A stretch of DNA of 64,000 nucleotides from Nitratireductor sp. (GTDB lineage Bacteria > Pseudomonadota > Alphaproteobacteria > Rhizobiales > Rhizobiaceae), in the NCBI GenBank assembly GCA_020637805.1, contig JACKJU010000012.1:1-64000 (forward strand), in the 5' to 3' direction. The stretch's first letter is position 1, and every line of letters starts with the position of its first letter. Shown here piece after piece: positions 43,457 through 52,039 of the stretch. Both the position numbers and the translations under genes were made by a program. A model generated the notes under the pieces. It searched no databases and was not told the DNA's origin. It saw nothing but the letters and a program-made list of their open reading frames with translations.

Positions 43457-44980
43457 AGAAGCCGAGCTTGTTCGGATTGTAGCTTACCAGCATGTTCTTG
43501 GTCTGCTGGTAGTGGTCGAAGCATCATCTTGTGGGTTTCGCGCCCGATGCCGGACTGCTTGTACTCCGCCAAAGGCGGCATGCGCCGGATAGGCGTGGTA
43601 AGTTGTTCACCCAAACGCGGCCTGCCTCGATCGAGCGTCCAAAGCGGTATGCGCGGGTGCCGTCACGGGTCCACACACCTGCACCAAGCCCGTACATGGT
43701 GTCGTTGGCAGTGGCGAGCGCTTCTGCCTCGTCCTGAACGTGGTCACGGAAACGACGGGGCCGAAGATCTCTTCCTGGAAAGACGCGCATCTTGTTGTGG
43801 CCTTTCAGAATGGTCGGCTGGATGTAAAGCCATTGGCAATGTCGCCGTCGAAGTGGGCTGCATCGCCACCGACCAGAACCTCGGCACCTTCTTCCACGCC
43901 GATGGTCAGGTAGGACATGATCTTGTCCTGCTGTTCCCGGCTGGCCCTGAGCACCGACCATGGTGTCCATCTCGCGCGGATCACCTTGCTTGATCGCCTT
44001 CACGCGCTCGATGCAGCGCTCGATGAAGGCTTCATAGATGTCTTCCTGGATCAGGGCACGGCTCAGGCAGGTGACAGACCTCGCCCTGGTTGAAGGCAAA
44101 CAGGACAAACCTTCGACCGCCTTGTCGAGGAAGGCGTCGTCCTCGGCCATCACGTCGGAGAAGAAGATGTTGGGCGATTTGCCGCCCAGTTCCAGCGTCA
44201 CGGGAATGGGGTTCTCGGTCGCTGCCTTCATGTGATAATGCGGCCGGTCTCGGTCGATCCGGTGAAAGCAATCTTTGCGATGCGCGAAGAGGTGGCGAGC
44301 GGGCCGCCGACTTCCGGACCCATGCAGCCGTTGACGATGTTGAGCACGCCGTCCGGCAGAAGGTCTGCGATGACTTCCATCAGCACCATGATGGCGGCAG
44401 GTGTCTGTTCGGCCGGCTAGGCACGATGTGCAGTTGCCTGCAGCGAGTGCCGAGCAAGTTTCCACGCAGCCATGAGAACCGAGAAGTTCCACAGGATGAT
44501 CTGGCCCACAACGCCGAGCAGCTCGTGGAAGTGATGAAACCACGGTATCGTGGTCGATTTCCGACATGGTGCCTTCCTGGCCGCGCAGCACGCCCGCGAA
44601 ATAGCGGAAGTGATCGACGGAAAGCGGAATGTCGGCTGCGGTCGTCTCGCGGATCGGCTTGCCGTTGTCCCAGGTTTCCGCCTTGGCGATCAGGTCGAGG
44701 TTTCCTCGATCCTGTCTGCGACCTTCAACAGGATGTTCGAGCGCTCGGCAGCAGAGGTCTTGCCCCATGCATCCTTGGCAGCGTGCGCGGCATCGAGGGC
44801 CAGTTCAACGTCCTCGGCGGACGAACGGGCAACTTCGCAGACCTTGGCACCGGTGATCGGCGTGATGTTGTCGAAATACTGTCCCTTGACTGGAGGCACG
44901 AACTTGCCGCCGATGAAGTTGTCGTAGCGTTCCCTGAACGGCGAAGCATGCGCAGCCGTGATCTGTGTCATTTCATTCAT
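43452..44980 (-). pseudogene. aldehyde dehydrogenase gene with multiple frameshifts
   Basis: Start ATG at 44980 with AGGAGGA upstream; stop at 43452. Fragments in all three frames rebuild one NAD-dependent aldehyde dehydrogenase of about 508 aa: YDNFIGGKFVPPVKG, ITGAKVCEVARSS, then a shift at a GAAAACC run read as GAAACC near 44700, WDNGKPIRET, FRYFAGVLRGQEG, a second break near 44530 and a TAG near 44417, then PIPVTLELGGKSPNIFFSD, EEIFGP-type region and WTRDGTRAYRFGRSIEAGRVWVN, ending SYNPNKLGFF. The catalytic Cys region (NQGEVC) survives. Too many breaks with too little protein divergence for an old pseudogene; poor sequence is likely. The GAF-Fis regulator upstream probably controls it. 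Confidence 0.82.
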
Positions 44981-45099
44981 GAGAGTTCCTCCTTTTGCCC
45001 GGTCCTCTGCCGGGATTGGGGGAACCTGATCGAAACGCGCATGGGAGTCAGCCCGGTGCGATGCGAGCGCAGGTGCGGACTGTATCAGGAGTGAGACAG

Positions 45100-46080
45100 T
45101 CAGGCCCGGTTTTCGCTGATACCAAGCCGTTTCATGCGCCGGTAGAGCGTTGCGCGCCCGACCCCGAGCGCACGCGCGGCTTCCGAGACATTGCCTCCGG
45201 CGCGCGAGAGTGCACGGATGACGGCGGACCTTTCGGCCTTCTCGAAGCCGGTTGCTCCATCTTCCCGGCCGAAGAGATCGGATGCGGGCAGGGGAGAGAT
45301 TGGCCCCGATGCACTCAGGCCGAAAGCACGTCTGGCGGCACGGGTGGCGCCAAGAATGATGTCGTTGTTGTCGACGGCAAGCAGCATGGCTGCGTCGCTG
45401 CTGTCGTTGCCTGCGGCAATGAAGCGGGCACCGGTAAAGAAGGTGCGGAAATTGTCGGCCTCGATCTGGCGCGCGGTCTGGGCGACCATTGCCTCGATCA
45501 GCCGGTTGAATGCCTCGGTCTGGTCGGCCCTGGCCGAGGAAACGTCCAGCGCGCCGATCAGTTCGCCCTCGGGCCCGAATATGGGCGCGTCCATGCAACT
45601 CATCCCGGTATTGCGGGCATGGAAATGTTCGTCGCGGTGAATGATCACCCTGCGCGTTTCCGAAATGCAGGTGCCGATGCCGTTGGTTCCCTCAGATGCT
45701 TCCGACCAGTCCGCGCCCTCTACCAGTCCCCATGCCTCGAAAATGCCTGCGTCTCCGTCTGCTGCGCGCAGGTCCAGCACCACTCCTTCGGAATCGGTAA
45801 GCAACACGCCGCAGCCCGAACTGCCGACCAGCTGGAAGAGGGCATCGAGCTTGGGAGCAGCAACACGCAGCATGGTCTCGGATCTGCCGCGCCGGGCGGC
45901 CAGTGCCATGTGCGAGATACGCTGAACGCCTTCCTTCTGGCCTGGGTCAAGTCCATGATGGTCAAGGGAACGGCGCCACGACGCCGCAAGCCGCGAGCGA
46001 GCTGCCGCACCCGGGTCTGTCGCGATCTCAACCACGCGGGCTACATGATTTGACGAGCTGGCATGCATTGAAATGGCCAA
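45100..46080 (-). CDS. GAF-domain regulator with Fis-type helix-turn-helix (AcoR-like, no AAA+ domain)
   Basis: 326 aa if started at the TTG at 46080, which has a perfect AGGAGG eight bases upstream; an ATG four codons later (46068) is possible. The N-terminal part is AcoR-like (RSRLAASWRRSLDHHGLDP), followed by a GAF sensor domain around GCGVLLTDSEGVVLD and SEGTNGIGTCI, a linker, and a C-terminal Fis helix-turn-helix GGNVSEAARALGVGRATLYRRMKRLG. The central sigma-54-activating AAA+ module of AcoR is absent, so it cannot remodel sigma-54 polymerase. It lies 119 bases upstream of the aldehyde dehydrogenase gene on the same strand and likely regulates it. Confidence 0.85.
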   Translation of the reverse strand: MAISMHASSSNHVARVVEIATDPGAAARSRLAASWRRSLDHHGLDPGQKEGVQRISHMALAARRGRSETMLRVAAPKLDALFQLVGSSGCGVLLTDSEGVVLDLRAADGDAGIFEAWGLVEGADWSEASEGTNGIGTCISETRRVIIHRDEHFHARNTGMSCMDAPIFGPEGELIGALDVSSARADQTEAFNRLIEAMVAQTARQIEADNFRTFFTGARFIAAGNDSSDAAMLLAVDNNDIILGATRAARRAFGLSASGPISPLPASDLFGREDGATGFEKAERSAVIRALSRAGGNVSEAARALGVGRATLYRRMKRLGISENRA

Positions 46081-46162
46081 TCCGGTGTCCTCCTGTTCCG
46101 ATGATAGGACGGAACTCATGCCCGCGAAACTGATAGAAAGTCGGGGGTGGCGTATCCGCCAC

Positions 46163-47065
46163 TCAAGCCAGCGAATGGCTTCGAAGCGAGGAGAGCAATG
46201 TCTGTTTCGATGTGTCGAGATGCTCGCGCGCGGACTTGAGGGCACGCGCTTCGTCTCGCGCCCTCAACGCCTCGATGGTTTTCAGGTGTTCACCGATGGC
46301 AGCCAGGTTGCGGTCCCGCTCGTCCTTCTTGTCCCATTGGTAATGGTAGTGAAAGATCAGCGTGATGACCTTCTGGAACTCGGCAGCGAACCGGTTGCGG
46401 ACCACGCTTCCAATGGCGGCATGGAACTGTTCGTCAAGGAGCGAGAAATCCTGGAAGCGGGTATCGATGTCTGCTGCAAGTTCGTTATGGGCTGCTTCGA
46501 GTGCGTGTAGCCTCGGCCAGATCCCGTGTTCATCCGGCAGCGCCACGAGCTGTGAAACGGCATTCAGTTCCAGCATGATGCGGAAATCGCTGAGTTCCAC
46601 TGCGTAGTCCCGCGTAAAGCCCGCGAGTTCCCAGCCACCCCTTAGCCGCCGCTGCACAAGTCCGAAACGGCTGAGCGATGCCAGGAATTCCTGCAGACCA
46701 TGGGCCGGAACGCCGAACTTGCGAGAAAGATCGGTGACATTCAGTGCGGTTCCGGGCGGTACGTCGAAGCGCAGGACCCAGTCGAGAAACTGCCTTTCGA
46801 GTTCCTCCGCCGATAACTGGTCGGTCTGGACGGGAAGCCTGTCTGCCTCCACCGGCAACCGCAGCAGCGTTTTCGAACGGCCGCTCCAGTCGATGATCCT
46901 CTCCGCCCGCAGGCGCTCCAGGGCGCTTCGAACGATTGTCCGGCTGACATCCAGATAGGAAGCGAGCGCAAGCTCTGCCGGAAGATGGTCCCCCACTTTT
47001 TGCTCCGCACAGTGGTCGAGAAGCCGGTTGTATGCCTCCCTGAATCGGTCGTCGGTCCTAGCCAT
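46163..47065 (-). CDS. GntR-family regulator with FCD-type effector domain
   Basis: 300 aa. Winged helix at residues 1-75 (LPAELALASYLDVSRTIVRSALERLRAERII), then a second helical segment resembling another DNA-binding-like module (LSRKFGVPAHGLQEFLASLSRFGLVQRR), and an all-helical FCD-like domain from about 150 (DFRIMLELNAVSQLV, DEQFHAAI, HLKTIEALRARD). FCD domains bind sugar acids or dicarboxylates, often through a metal. It is divergent from the three-gene dehydrogenase operon at 47283 and very probably controls it, using the palindrome at 47103. Confidence 0.9.
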   Translation of the reverse strand: MARTDDRFREAYNRLLDHCAEQKVGDHLPAELALASYLDVSRTIVRSALERLRAERIIDWSGRSKTLLRLPVEADRLPVQTDQLSAEELERQFLDWVLRFDVPPGTALNVTDLSRKFGVPAHGLQEFLASLSRFGLVQRRLRGGWELAGFTRDYAVELSDFRIMLELNAVSQLVALPDEHGIWPRLHALEAAHNELAADIDTRFQDFSLLDEQFHAAIGSVVRNRFAAEFQKVITLIFHYHYQWDKKDERDRNLAAIGEHLKTIEALRARDEARALKSAREHLDTSKQTLLSSLRSHSLA

Positions 47066-47102
47066 GACAGTCTCCTGCGAAAATGACTAGCACTTCGGCG
47101 GT

Positions 47103-47114
47103 ATTGTCGACAAT
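47103..47114. promoter_or_regulatory. perfect 12-bp palindrome, candidate GntR/FCD operator
   Basis: ATTGTCGACAAT fits the T-x-GT-x3-AC-x-A pattern of FadR-subfamily operators. It lies in the divergent intergenic region, 38 bases from the regulator start. A TTGACA at 47127-47132 on the plus strand could be the -35 of the operon promoter, which the bound regulator would overlap or block. Confidence 0.6.
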
Positions 47115-47282
47115 TATTAAAAACAATTGACAGCGCGCAGGCCAGAGGCTCATTTTCCGATTTACTGCCTTGTACCGATCCCGAAAGCCCTGAAATTGCG
47201 AGCTGCCCGCGGGATGGTCGCCCAGAGATTTGGAAAAAATGCAATGAATTCGCTCGATACAGGAATTGCGGGAAACGAGACC

Positions 47283-48278
47283 ATGCTGTGCGGCGTGTGC
47301 GTGGAGCCTGGAACCTTCGAACTTCGCGAAGCGCCCGTTCCTGCAGAAGCCCCGGATGGCTGGGCGCTGGTCGATATCAAGGCGATCGGCATCTGCGGCA
47401 CCGACTATCACATCTTCGAGGGCAAACACCCCTATCTCGCCTATCCGCGCGTCATCGGGCACGAGTTGAGCGGCAGGCTGGCTGCCGACGCTGGCGGTCT
47501 TTCTGCCGGCGATCTCGTGGTCATCAATCCCTATGTTTCCTGCGGCACCTGCCGTGCCTGCCGGCGCGGCAAGCCCAATTGCTGCGAGAGGATCGAGGTT
47601 CTGGGGGTACACCGCGACGGCGGCATGTGCTCGCGCCTTGCTGTTCCGGTGAAGAACCTCTACCCGGCGCATGGCCTGACCGAGATCCAGGCTGCCATGG
47701 TGGAATTCCTCGCCATTGGCGCTCATGCAGTTTCGCGCTCCGGCATAGCCGCCGGTGACCGGGTGCTGGTTACCGGTGCCGGGCCGATCGGCATCGGTGC
47801 GGCGTTGTTCGCGCGTCTGGAGGGGGCAGAAGTTCACCTGCTTGACCTGAGCAGGGAACGTCTTGAACTGGCTGGCAGCAAGTTCGGATTCGATCGGCTG
47901 CACCATGACCCGTCACACATTCTCGAAGGCGAACTGGCTGACGGCTTCGACATCGTGTTCGACGCCACCGGTTCGGCCCGAGCCATCGAGGGCGGTTTTC
48001 CGCTTCTGGCGCATGGTTCGACCTATGTGCTCATTAGCGTGGTCAAGGACACGATCACCTTCGAGGATGCCGAGTTTCACAAGCGCGAGACGCGCATTGT
48101 CGGCAGCCGCAACGCATTGCATGCCGATTTCGAGCGCGTGATCGAGGCAATCCGCAACGGCAAGATCGACACGGATGCGCTTCTCTCGGCTGAAATCCCG
48201 CTTGGCGAATTGCCGGGCAGGTTTGCCGGTCTGGCAGGCGACCGCACCGGCCTGATCAAGGCCGTCGTTCGCCCATGA
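47283..48278 (+). CDS. zinc-dependent alcohol dehydrogenase (sugar-acid 5-dehydrogenase type)
   Basis: 331 aa from the ATG at 47283, where the family's first strand begins; an in-frame ATG at 47244 would add 13 residues. Catalytic zinc ligands in GICGTDYH and GHELSG, structural zinc Cys cluster CGTCRACRRGKPNCC, and Rossmann motif VTGAGPIGIGAA followed by LDLSRERLEL. Close types are L-galactonate and L-gulonate 5-dehydrogenases, which give tagaturonate or fructuronate. The next gene encodes a reductase for just such hexuronates and overlaps it by 4 bases, which supports that role. Substrate is not proven. Confidence 0.85.
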   Translation: MLCGVCVEPGTFELREAPVPAEAPDGWALVDIKAIGICGTDYHIFEGKHPYLAYPRVIGHELSGRLAADAGGLSAGDLVVINPYVSCGTCRACRRGKPNCCERIEVLGVHRDGGMCSRLAVPVKNLYPAHGLTEIQAAMVEFLAIGAHAVSRSGIAAGDRVLVTGAGPIGIGAALFARLEGAEVHLLDLSRERLELAGSKFGFDRLHHDPSHILEGELADGFDIVFDATGSARAIEGGFPLLAHGSTYVLISVVKDTITFEDAEFHKRETRIVGSRNALHADFERVIEAIRNGKIDTDALLSAEIPLGELPGRFAGLAGDRTGLIKAVVRP

Positions 48279-49390
48279 CCGTGACCCCGATCCTGCAGTT
48301 CGGCACCAGCCGGTTCCTGCAGGCCCATGCCGATCTCTTCATTTCGCAGGCCATGACGCAGGGTTCGGCACTGGGGCCGGTAACGGTGGTCCAGTCGAGC
48401 GGCGATCCGGCGCGCAGGCACCGGCTGGATGCGCTGGCTGCACCGGGCGGCTATCCCGTCCTGATCAAGGGTATCGAGAACGGCGAGGCGGTATCGCGCG
48501 AGGAGCGCGTCGTCTCGATTGCGCGCGCCCTTTCCACCGAAACGGATTGGCCGCAGATTGTCGAAATCGCCTCGGCGGAAGCCATGATCATCCTGTCCAA
48601 CACGGGTGATTCCGGCTGGAAGCCGCAGGCCGCCGACACGCAGCCGGACTACTCGCAGGCGATGTCCTACCCGGCAAAGCTCACACAACTCCTTCTTGCG
48701 AGGTTCAGGAAAACAGGGCTGCCGGTCACGGTAATGCCCGCCGAATTGATCGCCCGCAACGGCGACCGTCTGCGCGAGCGCGTACTGGAACTTGCCGCCC
48801 CGCTTTCCGATGACTTTGCGGCCTGGGTCGGTTCTGATGTCGTCTTTGCCAATTCGCTGGTCGACCGCATCGTGTCCGAACCGCTGGAACCGGCGGGCGC
48901 AGTGGCCGAGCCCTATGCACTCTGGGCCATCGAGGATTGTCCGGGTCTCGTTCTGCCCTGCACCCATCCGGCCATCCAGGTGGTGCCGGATCTCGAACGC
49001 ATCGAGAAATTGAAACTCCACATCCTCAACCTGGGGCACACCTATCTGGTTGCAAACTGGCTGGCGCGAGGTGGTGCCGGTTCGCCGCTGGTGCGCGAGC
49101 AGATGGCCGATGAGGGCATTCGTGCCGATCTGAAGCACATGTATGAGCGCGAGGTTCTGCCCACCTTCGAAGCTGCCGGGTATGGGCACGAGGCAGGGGT
49201 TTATGTACGGGTCACCCTCGAGCGCTTCGCAAACCCGTTTCTGGTGCACAGGCTCTCCGACATTGCCCAGAACCACGAGGAAAAGACGCGCCGGCGCATC
49301 GGTGCATTCATCGACTGGAGCCGGGAAATTGGCTCCCCGACCAGCCGGCCGCGCCTGACTGCGATCATCGAGGAAGGAAAACACCTGTGA
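48275..49390 (+). CDS. mannitol-dehydrogenase-family hexuronate reductase (UxaB/UxuB-like)
   Basis: 371 aa, shorter than E. coli UxaB. The N-terminal Rossmann part opens LQFGTSRFLQAHADLF. The polyol dehydrogenase catalytic triad Lys-x4-Asn-x2-His is seen in KLHILNLGH (near residues 247-255), as in the long-chain mannitol dehydrogenases. Such enzymes reduce D-tagaturonate to altronate or D-fructuronate to mannonate with NADH. Overlaps its neighbours on both sides by 4 bases, so the three genes are translationally coupled. Confidence 0.86.
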   Translation: MTVTPILQFGTSRFLQAHADLFISQAMTQGSALGPVTVVQSSGDPARRHRLDALAAPGGYPVLIKGIENGEAVSREERVVSIARALSTETDWPQIVEIASAEAMIILSNTGDSGWKPQAADTQPDYSQAMSYPAKLTQLLLARFRKTGLPVTVMPAELIARNGDRLRERVLELAAPLSDDFAAWVGSDVVFANSLVDRIVSEPLEPAGAVAEPYALWAIEDCPGLVLPCTHPAIQVVPDLERIEKLKLHILNLGHTYLVANWLARGGAGSPLVREQMADEGIRADLKHMYEREVLPTFEAAGYGHEAGVYVRVTLERFANPFLVHRLSDIAQNHEEKTRRRIGAFIDWSREIGSPTSRPRLTAIIEEGKHL

Positions 49391-50352
49391 AAACCAACCG
49401 GATTGGCGGCACTGCCGTTCAGGTCTCCGAAATCTCGTTCGGCTGTGCCGGGATCGGCAATCTCTTCCGCAAGGTTTCAGACGAGGCGGCAGCCCAGGTG
49501 CTCGAACACGCATGGGAACGCGGCGTCCGCTATTTCGATACGGCGCCTCACTACGGCAGGGGGCTTTCCGAGCAGCGGCTCGGCCGGTTTCTCAAGGGCC
49601 GCGACCGCTCGCACTACGTGCTGTCGACCAAGGTCGGACGCCTGTTGTCTCCCGGCGAGCAACTGGCGGAGGCTGACAGCTATGTCGAGCCGCTGCCGAA
49701 CTCGGTGCGCTACGACTATTCAGGCGACGGTATCGAGGCCGCATTCGAACAAAGCTGCGAGCGGCTGGGGACTTCGCATGTGGATATCGTCTACATCCAC
49801 GACATAGGCACCTATACCCATGGCGATGCCAATTCAGGCCACATGGCCGACCTGATGGCCTCGGGCATCGACCGGCTGCGCAAGCTGAAGGAAAAAGGCC
49901 GCATCGGCGCATTTGGTCTGGGTGTCAACGAGAACGAGGTCTGCATCGACATCATGGCCGAAGCGGATATCGACGTCATTCTGCTTGCCGGGCGGCTCAC
50001 CCTTCTCGACCGCTCCGCGGAGGAGCGGCTGGTGCCGCTGTGCCGGGAGAAGAATGTCAGCCTCGTGCTGGGCGGCATTTTCAACTCCGGCATACTGGCC
50101 ACCGGTCCCGTTCCGGGCGCGCACTACGATTACGGCCCTGCGCCGGATGATGTCTTGAAACGCGTTGGTGAACTCCAGGAGCGCGCATCTGCTGCCGGTG
50201 TCGGACTTGCCCACGCCGCGCTGCGTTTCGCACTCACCCATCCGATGGCAGCTTCGGTATTGATCGGCACCGCGAAGGTCTCTTCGCTCGACCGCAACCT
50301 CGACGCTGCCGAAGCTCCCTGGCCAGCAGCCGCGGATTCGGTGCTGGCCTGA
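49387..50352 (+). CDS. aldo/keto reductase (D-threo-aldose / L-fucose / L-galactose 1-dehydrogenase type)
   Basis: 321 aa. Catalytic tetrad visible: Asp and Tyr in YFDTAPHYGRG, Lys in LSTKVGRLL, His in VYIHDIG. The sequence SVRYDYSGDGIEAAFEQSCERLG is typical of the D-threo-aldose 1-dehydrogenase group, which oxidises L-fucose, L-galactose or related sugars to their lactones. Last gene of the operon, so it may catalyse the first step: L-sugar to aldonolactone. No lactonase gene is adjacent. Confidence 0.87.
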   Translation: MKTNRIGGTAVQVSEISFGCAGIGNLFRKVSDEAAAQVLEHAWERGVRYFDTAPHYGRGLSEQRLGRFLKGRDRSHYVLSTKVGRLLSPGEQLAEADSYVEPLPNSVRYDYSGDGIEAAFEQSCERLGTSHVDIVYIHDIGTYTHGDANSGHMADLMASGIDRLRKLKEKGRIGAFGLGVNENEVCIDIMAEADIDVILLAGRLTLLDRSAEERLVPLCREKNVSLVLGGIFNSGILATGPVPGAHYDYGPAPDDVLKRVGELQERASAAGVGLAHAALRFALTHPMAASVLIGTAKVSSLDRNLDAAEAPWPAAADSVLA

Positions 50353-50468
50353 CGAGTGATCTGTCGCGTGCGCAGGAAAAATCGTACCGCTCGGCCAAAC
50401 GGTACAACCAAACTGGCAAGCAGTCCGCGAGGGAGAAACCTAGAGCTGGTGTTATGCCGCAAAAGGCT

Positions 50469-50611
50469 GCGAAGAGCGGCCCGCGAAGCGGCGCGAGCGC
50501 GCCGGAGGCACTTGCAAACGATATGGAAAAAGGTGCGCCTGAACCGAATAACCTCGAAGCACGCTGATGTCGCACCAGACCGCGAAGAGCGGTCCGCGAC
50601 GCGGCGCGAGC
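50469..50611 (+). repeat. two 30-base direct repeats downstream of tRNA-Leu
   Basis: The 30-base unit beginning GCGAAGAGCGG occurs at 50469-50498 and 50582-50611 with two mismatches. Two tandem short frames pass through them: 50454-50567 (37 aa) and one starting at 50567 whose ATG overlaps the first stop; both contain AKSGPR-GAS. Further similar pieces (AAGCAGTCCGCGAG at 50417 and AAGCAATCTGCGAG at 50619) show that the duplication is wider. Coding is doubtful, as the second frame runs into the tRNA. Confidence 0.7.
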
Positions 50612-50647
50612 ATTGCGAAGCAATCTGCGAGAAAGAAAGAAAAGATG

Positions 50648-50732
50648 GTGCCCAGAAGAGGACTCGAACCTCCACACCCTTGCGAGTACCAGCACCTGAA
50701 GCTGGCGCGTCTACCAATTCCGCCATCTGGGC
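50648..50732 (-). tRNA. tRNA-Leu(CAG)
   Basis: Minus strand from GCCCAGA (50732) to TCTGGGC plus A at 50648, with CCA encoded next to it (50645-50647). Class II tRNA with a long variable arm. The anticodon stem CCAGC/GCTGG closes the loop TTCAGGT, so the anticodon is CAG. The T-arm has GGTTCGAGTCC. All arms pair well. Confidence 0.96.
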
Positions 50733-50765
50733 CCGTGCGGCACGAGGGTGCCGACAGTGGCGAGA

Positions 50766-50794
50766 CACTTAGTGACACCATCGGCAACTGTCAA
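50766..50794 (-). promoter_or_regulatory. candidate promoter of tRNA-Leu
   Basis: On the minus strand TTGACA (50794-50789) is a perfect -35 box; after 17 bases comes TAAGTG (50771-50766), a weak -10. Transcription would begin about 25 bases before the tRNA 5' end, as is usual for tRNA genes. The rest of the 344-base gap 50733-51076 shows no gene; a TATAAA near 50907 could serve the NDUFA9-like gene. Confidence 0.45.
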
Positions 50795-51076
50795 CGGGAG
50801 ATTCACCGGAAACAGCGCGATTTTAGCCGCCTGCGCTGCATTGCGGAAAAACCGGGTTTGCGGTTGGAAAAACGTTTGCCGCGGGTTCCAAAATCCCTTG
50901 CGCCGCTATAAACAGGATCGCGTAGGAAAGATGCGATGCCGGCCTGCGAACGCGCGCCCTGATAACGGATGAACGCAACCTCGCGAGGTTCGCTTCCCGG
51001 ATAGGGCCAGCGTCCGGCTCGCCGCATTTCAGCAGTGCCAGGGCCCCGGCAGGCCCGGGCAAAAGAGGTTTTCACG

Positions 51077-52039
51077 ATGAACCAGCCCAAACTCGTCACC
51101 ATTTTCGGCGGCTCCGGTTTCGTAGGCCGCTATATCGTCAGCGCGCTGGCGAAACGCGGCTACCGCATCCGTGTCGCGACCCGCCGTCCCGATCTTGCCT
51201 TTGACCTGAGGCCGCTAGGCGATGTCGGCCAGATCCAGCTCGTTCAGGCAAATGTCCGCGTCCGCTGGTCTGTCGACCGCGCGGTCGAGGGGGCAGACGC
51301 GGTGATCAACCTGGTTGGCACCTTCGATGCCGGCGGCCGCAACAATTTCGACGCGGTTCACGTGTTCGGCGCCCGCGCCATCGCCGAAGCCGCCCGTGCT
51401 TCGGGTGCGGGCCTGATTCACATGAGTGCCATCGGCGCCGATCCCGAATCCGGTTCCGGCTACGGCCGTTCCAAGGGACTGGGCGAGCAGGCTGCGTTCG
51501 AAACGGTCAAGAAGGCCATCGTCTTCCGCCCGTCCGTGATATTCGGGCAGGAGGATGAGTTCTTCAATCGCTTTGCCGGAATGGCGCGCATCTCGCCATT
51601 CCTGCCCCTGATCGGTGGCGGACACACGAAGTTTCAGCCGGTCTATGTCGGCGACGTTGCCGAAGCCTTTGCCCGCGCTGTCGATGGCGAGGTTGCCGGT
51701 GGCAAGGTCTATGAACTTGGCGGTCCCGACGTGGCGACCTTCCGCGAGTGCATGGACCTGATGCAGGACATCATCCACCGTCGCAATGCCTACCTGCCTG
51801 TTCCCTTCTTCCTAGCGGGCGCCATCGGCAAGCTGACCGGCTGGCTGCCGGGCGCACCGATCACCTCCGACCAGGTTAAGATGCTTCGCAACGACAACGT
51901 GGTTTCCGAGGATGCGATCAGCCAGGGCAGGACCCTGCGCGGCATCGGCATCACGCCGCACACGATGGAGGCAATTTTGCCGACATACCTGGTGCGCTTC
52001 CGCCCGCATGGTCAGTTCGAGCGCCGAGGCGAAGTGTAA
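51077..52039 (+). CDS. NDUFA9-like NAD(P)-binding protein (complex I NDUFA9 subunit family)
   Basis: 320 aa from the ATG at 51077 (AGAGG upstream). An atypical short-chain dehydrogenase/epimerase: NAD(P)-binding motif TIFGGSGFVGRYIV at the N-terminus, then RRPDLAFDLRPLG, DAVINLVGTF, and YGRSKGLGEQA where the active-site Tyr-x3-Lys of epimerases has the form YxxSK. Mitochondrial NDUFA9 is an accessory subunit of complex I; the alphaproteobacterial homologue is thought to bind complex I as well. No nuo genes are in the window. Transcribed alone. Confidence 0.88.
   Translation: MNQPKLVTIFGGSGFVGRYIVSALAKRGYRIRVATRRPDLAFDLRPLGDVGQIQLVQANVRVRWSVDRAVEGADAVINLVGTFDAGGRNNFDAVHVFGARAIAEAARASGAGLIHMSAIGADPESGSGYGRSKGLGEQAAFETVKKAIVFRPSVIFGQEDEFFNRFAGMARISPFLPLIGGGHTKFQPVYVGDVAEAFARAVDGEVAGGKVYELGGPDVATFRECMDLMQDIIHRRNAYLPVPFFLAGAIGKLTGWLPGAPITSDQVKMLRNDNVVSEDAISQGRTLRGIGITPHTMEAILPTYLVRFRPHGQFERRGEV

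Noticed and set aside
50567..50911. 114-residue frame reading through the tRNA-Leu gene
   Set aside because: Most of it is the reverse complement of the tRNA, a well-known source of false proteins.
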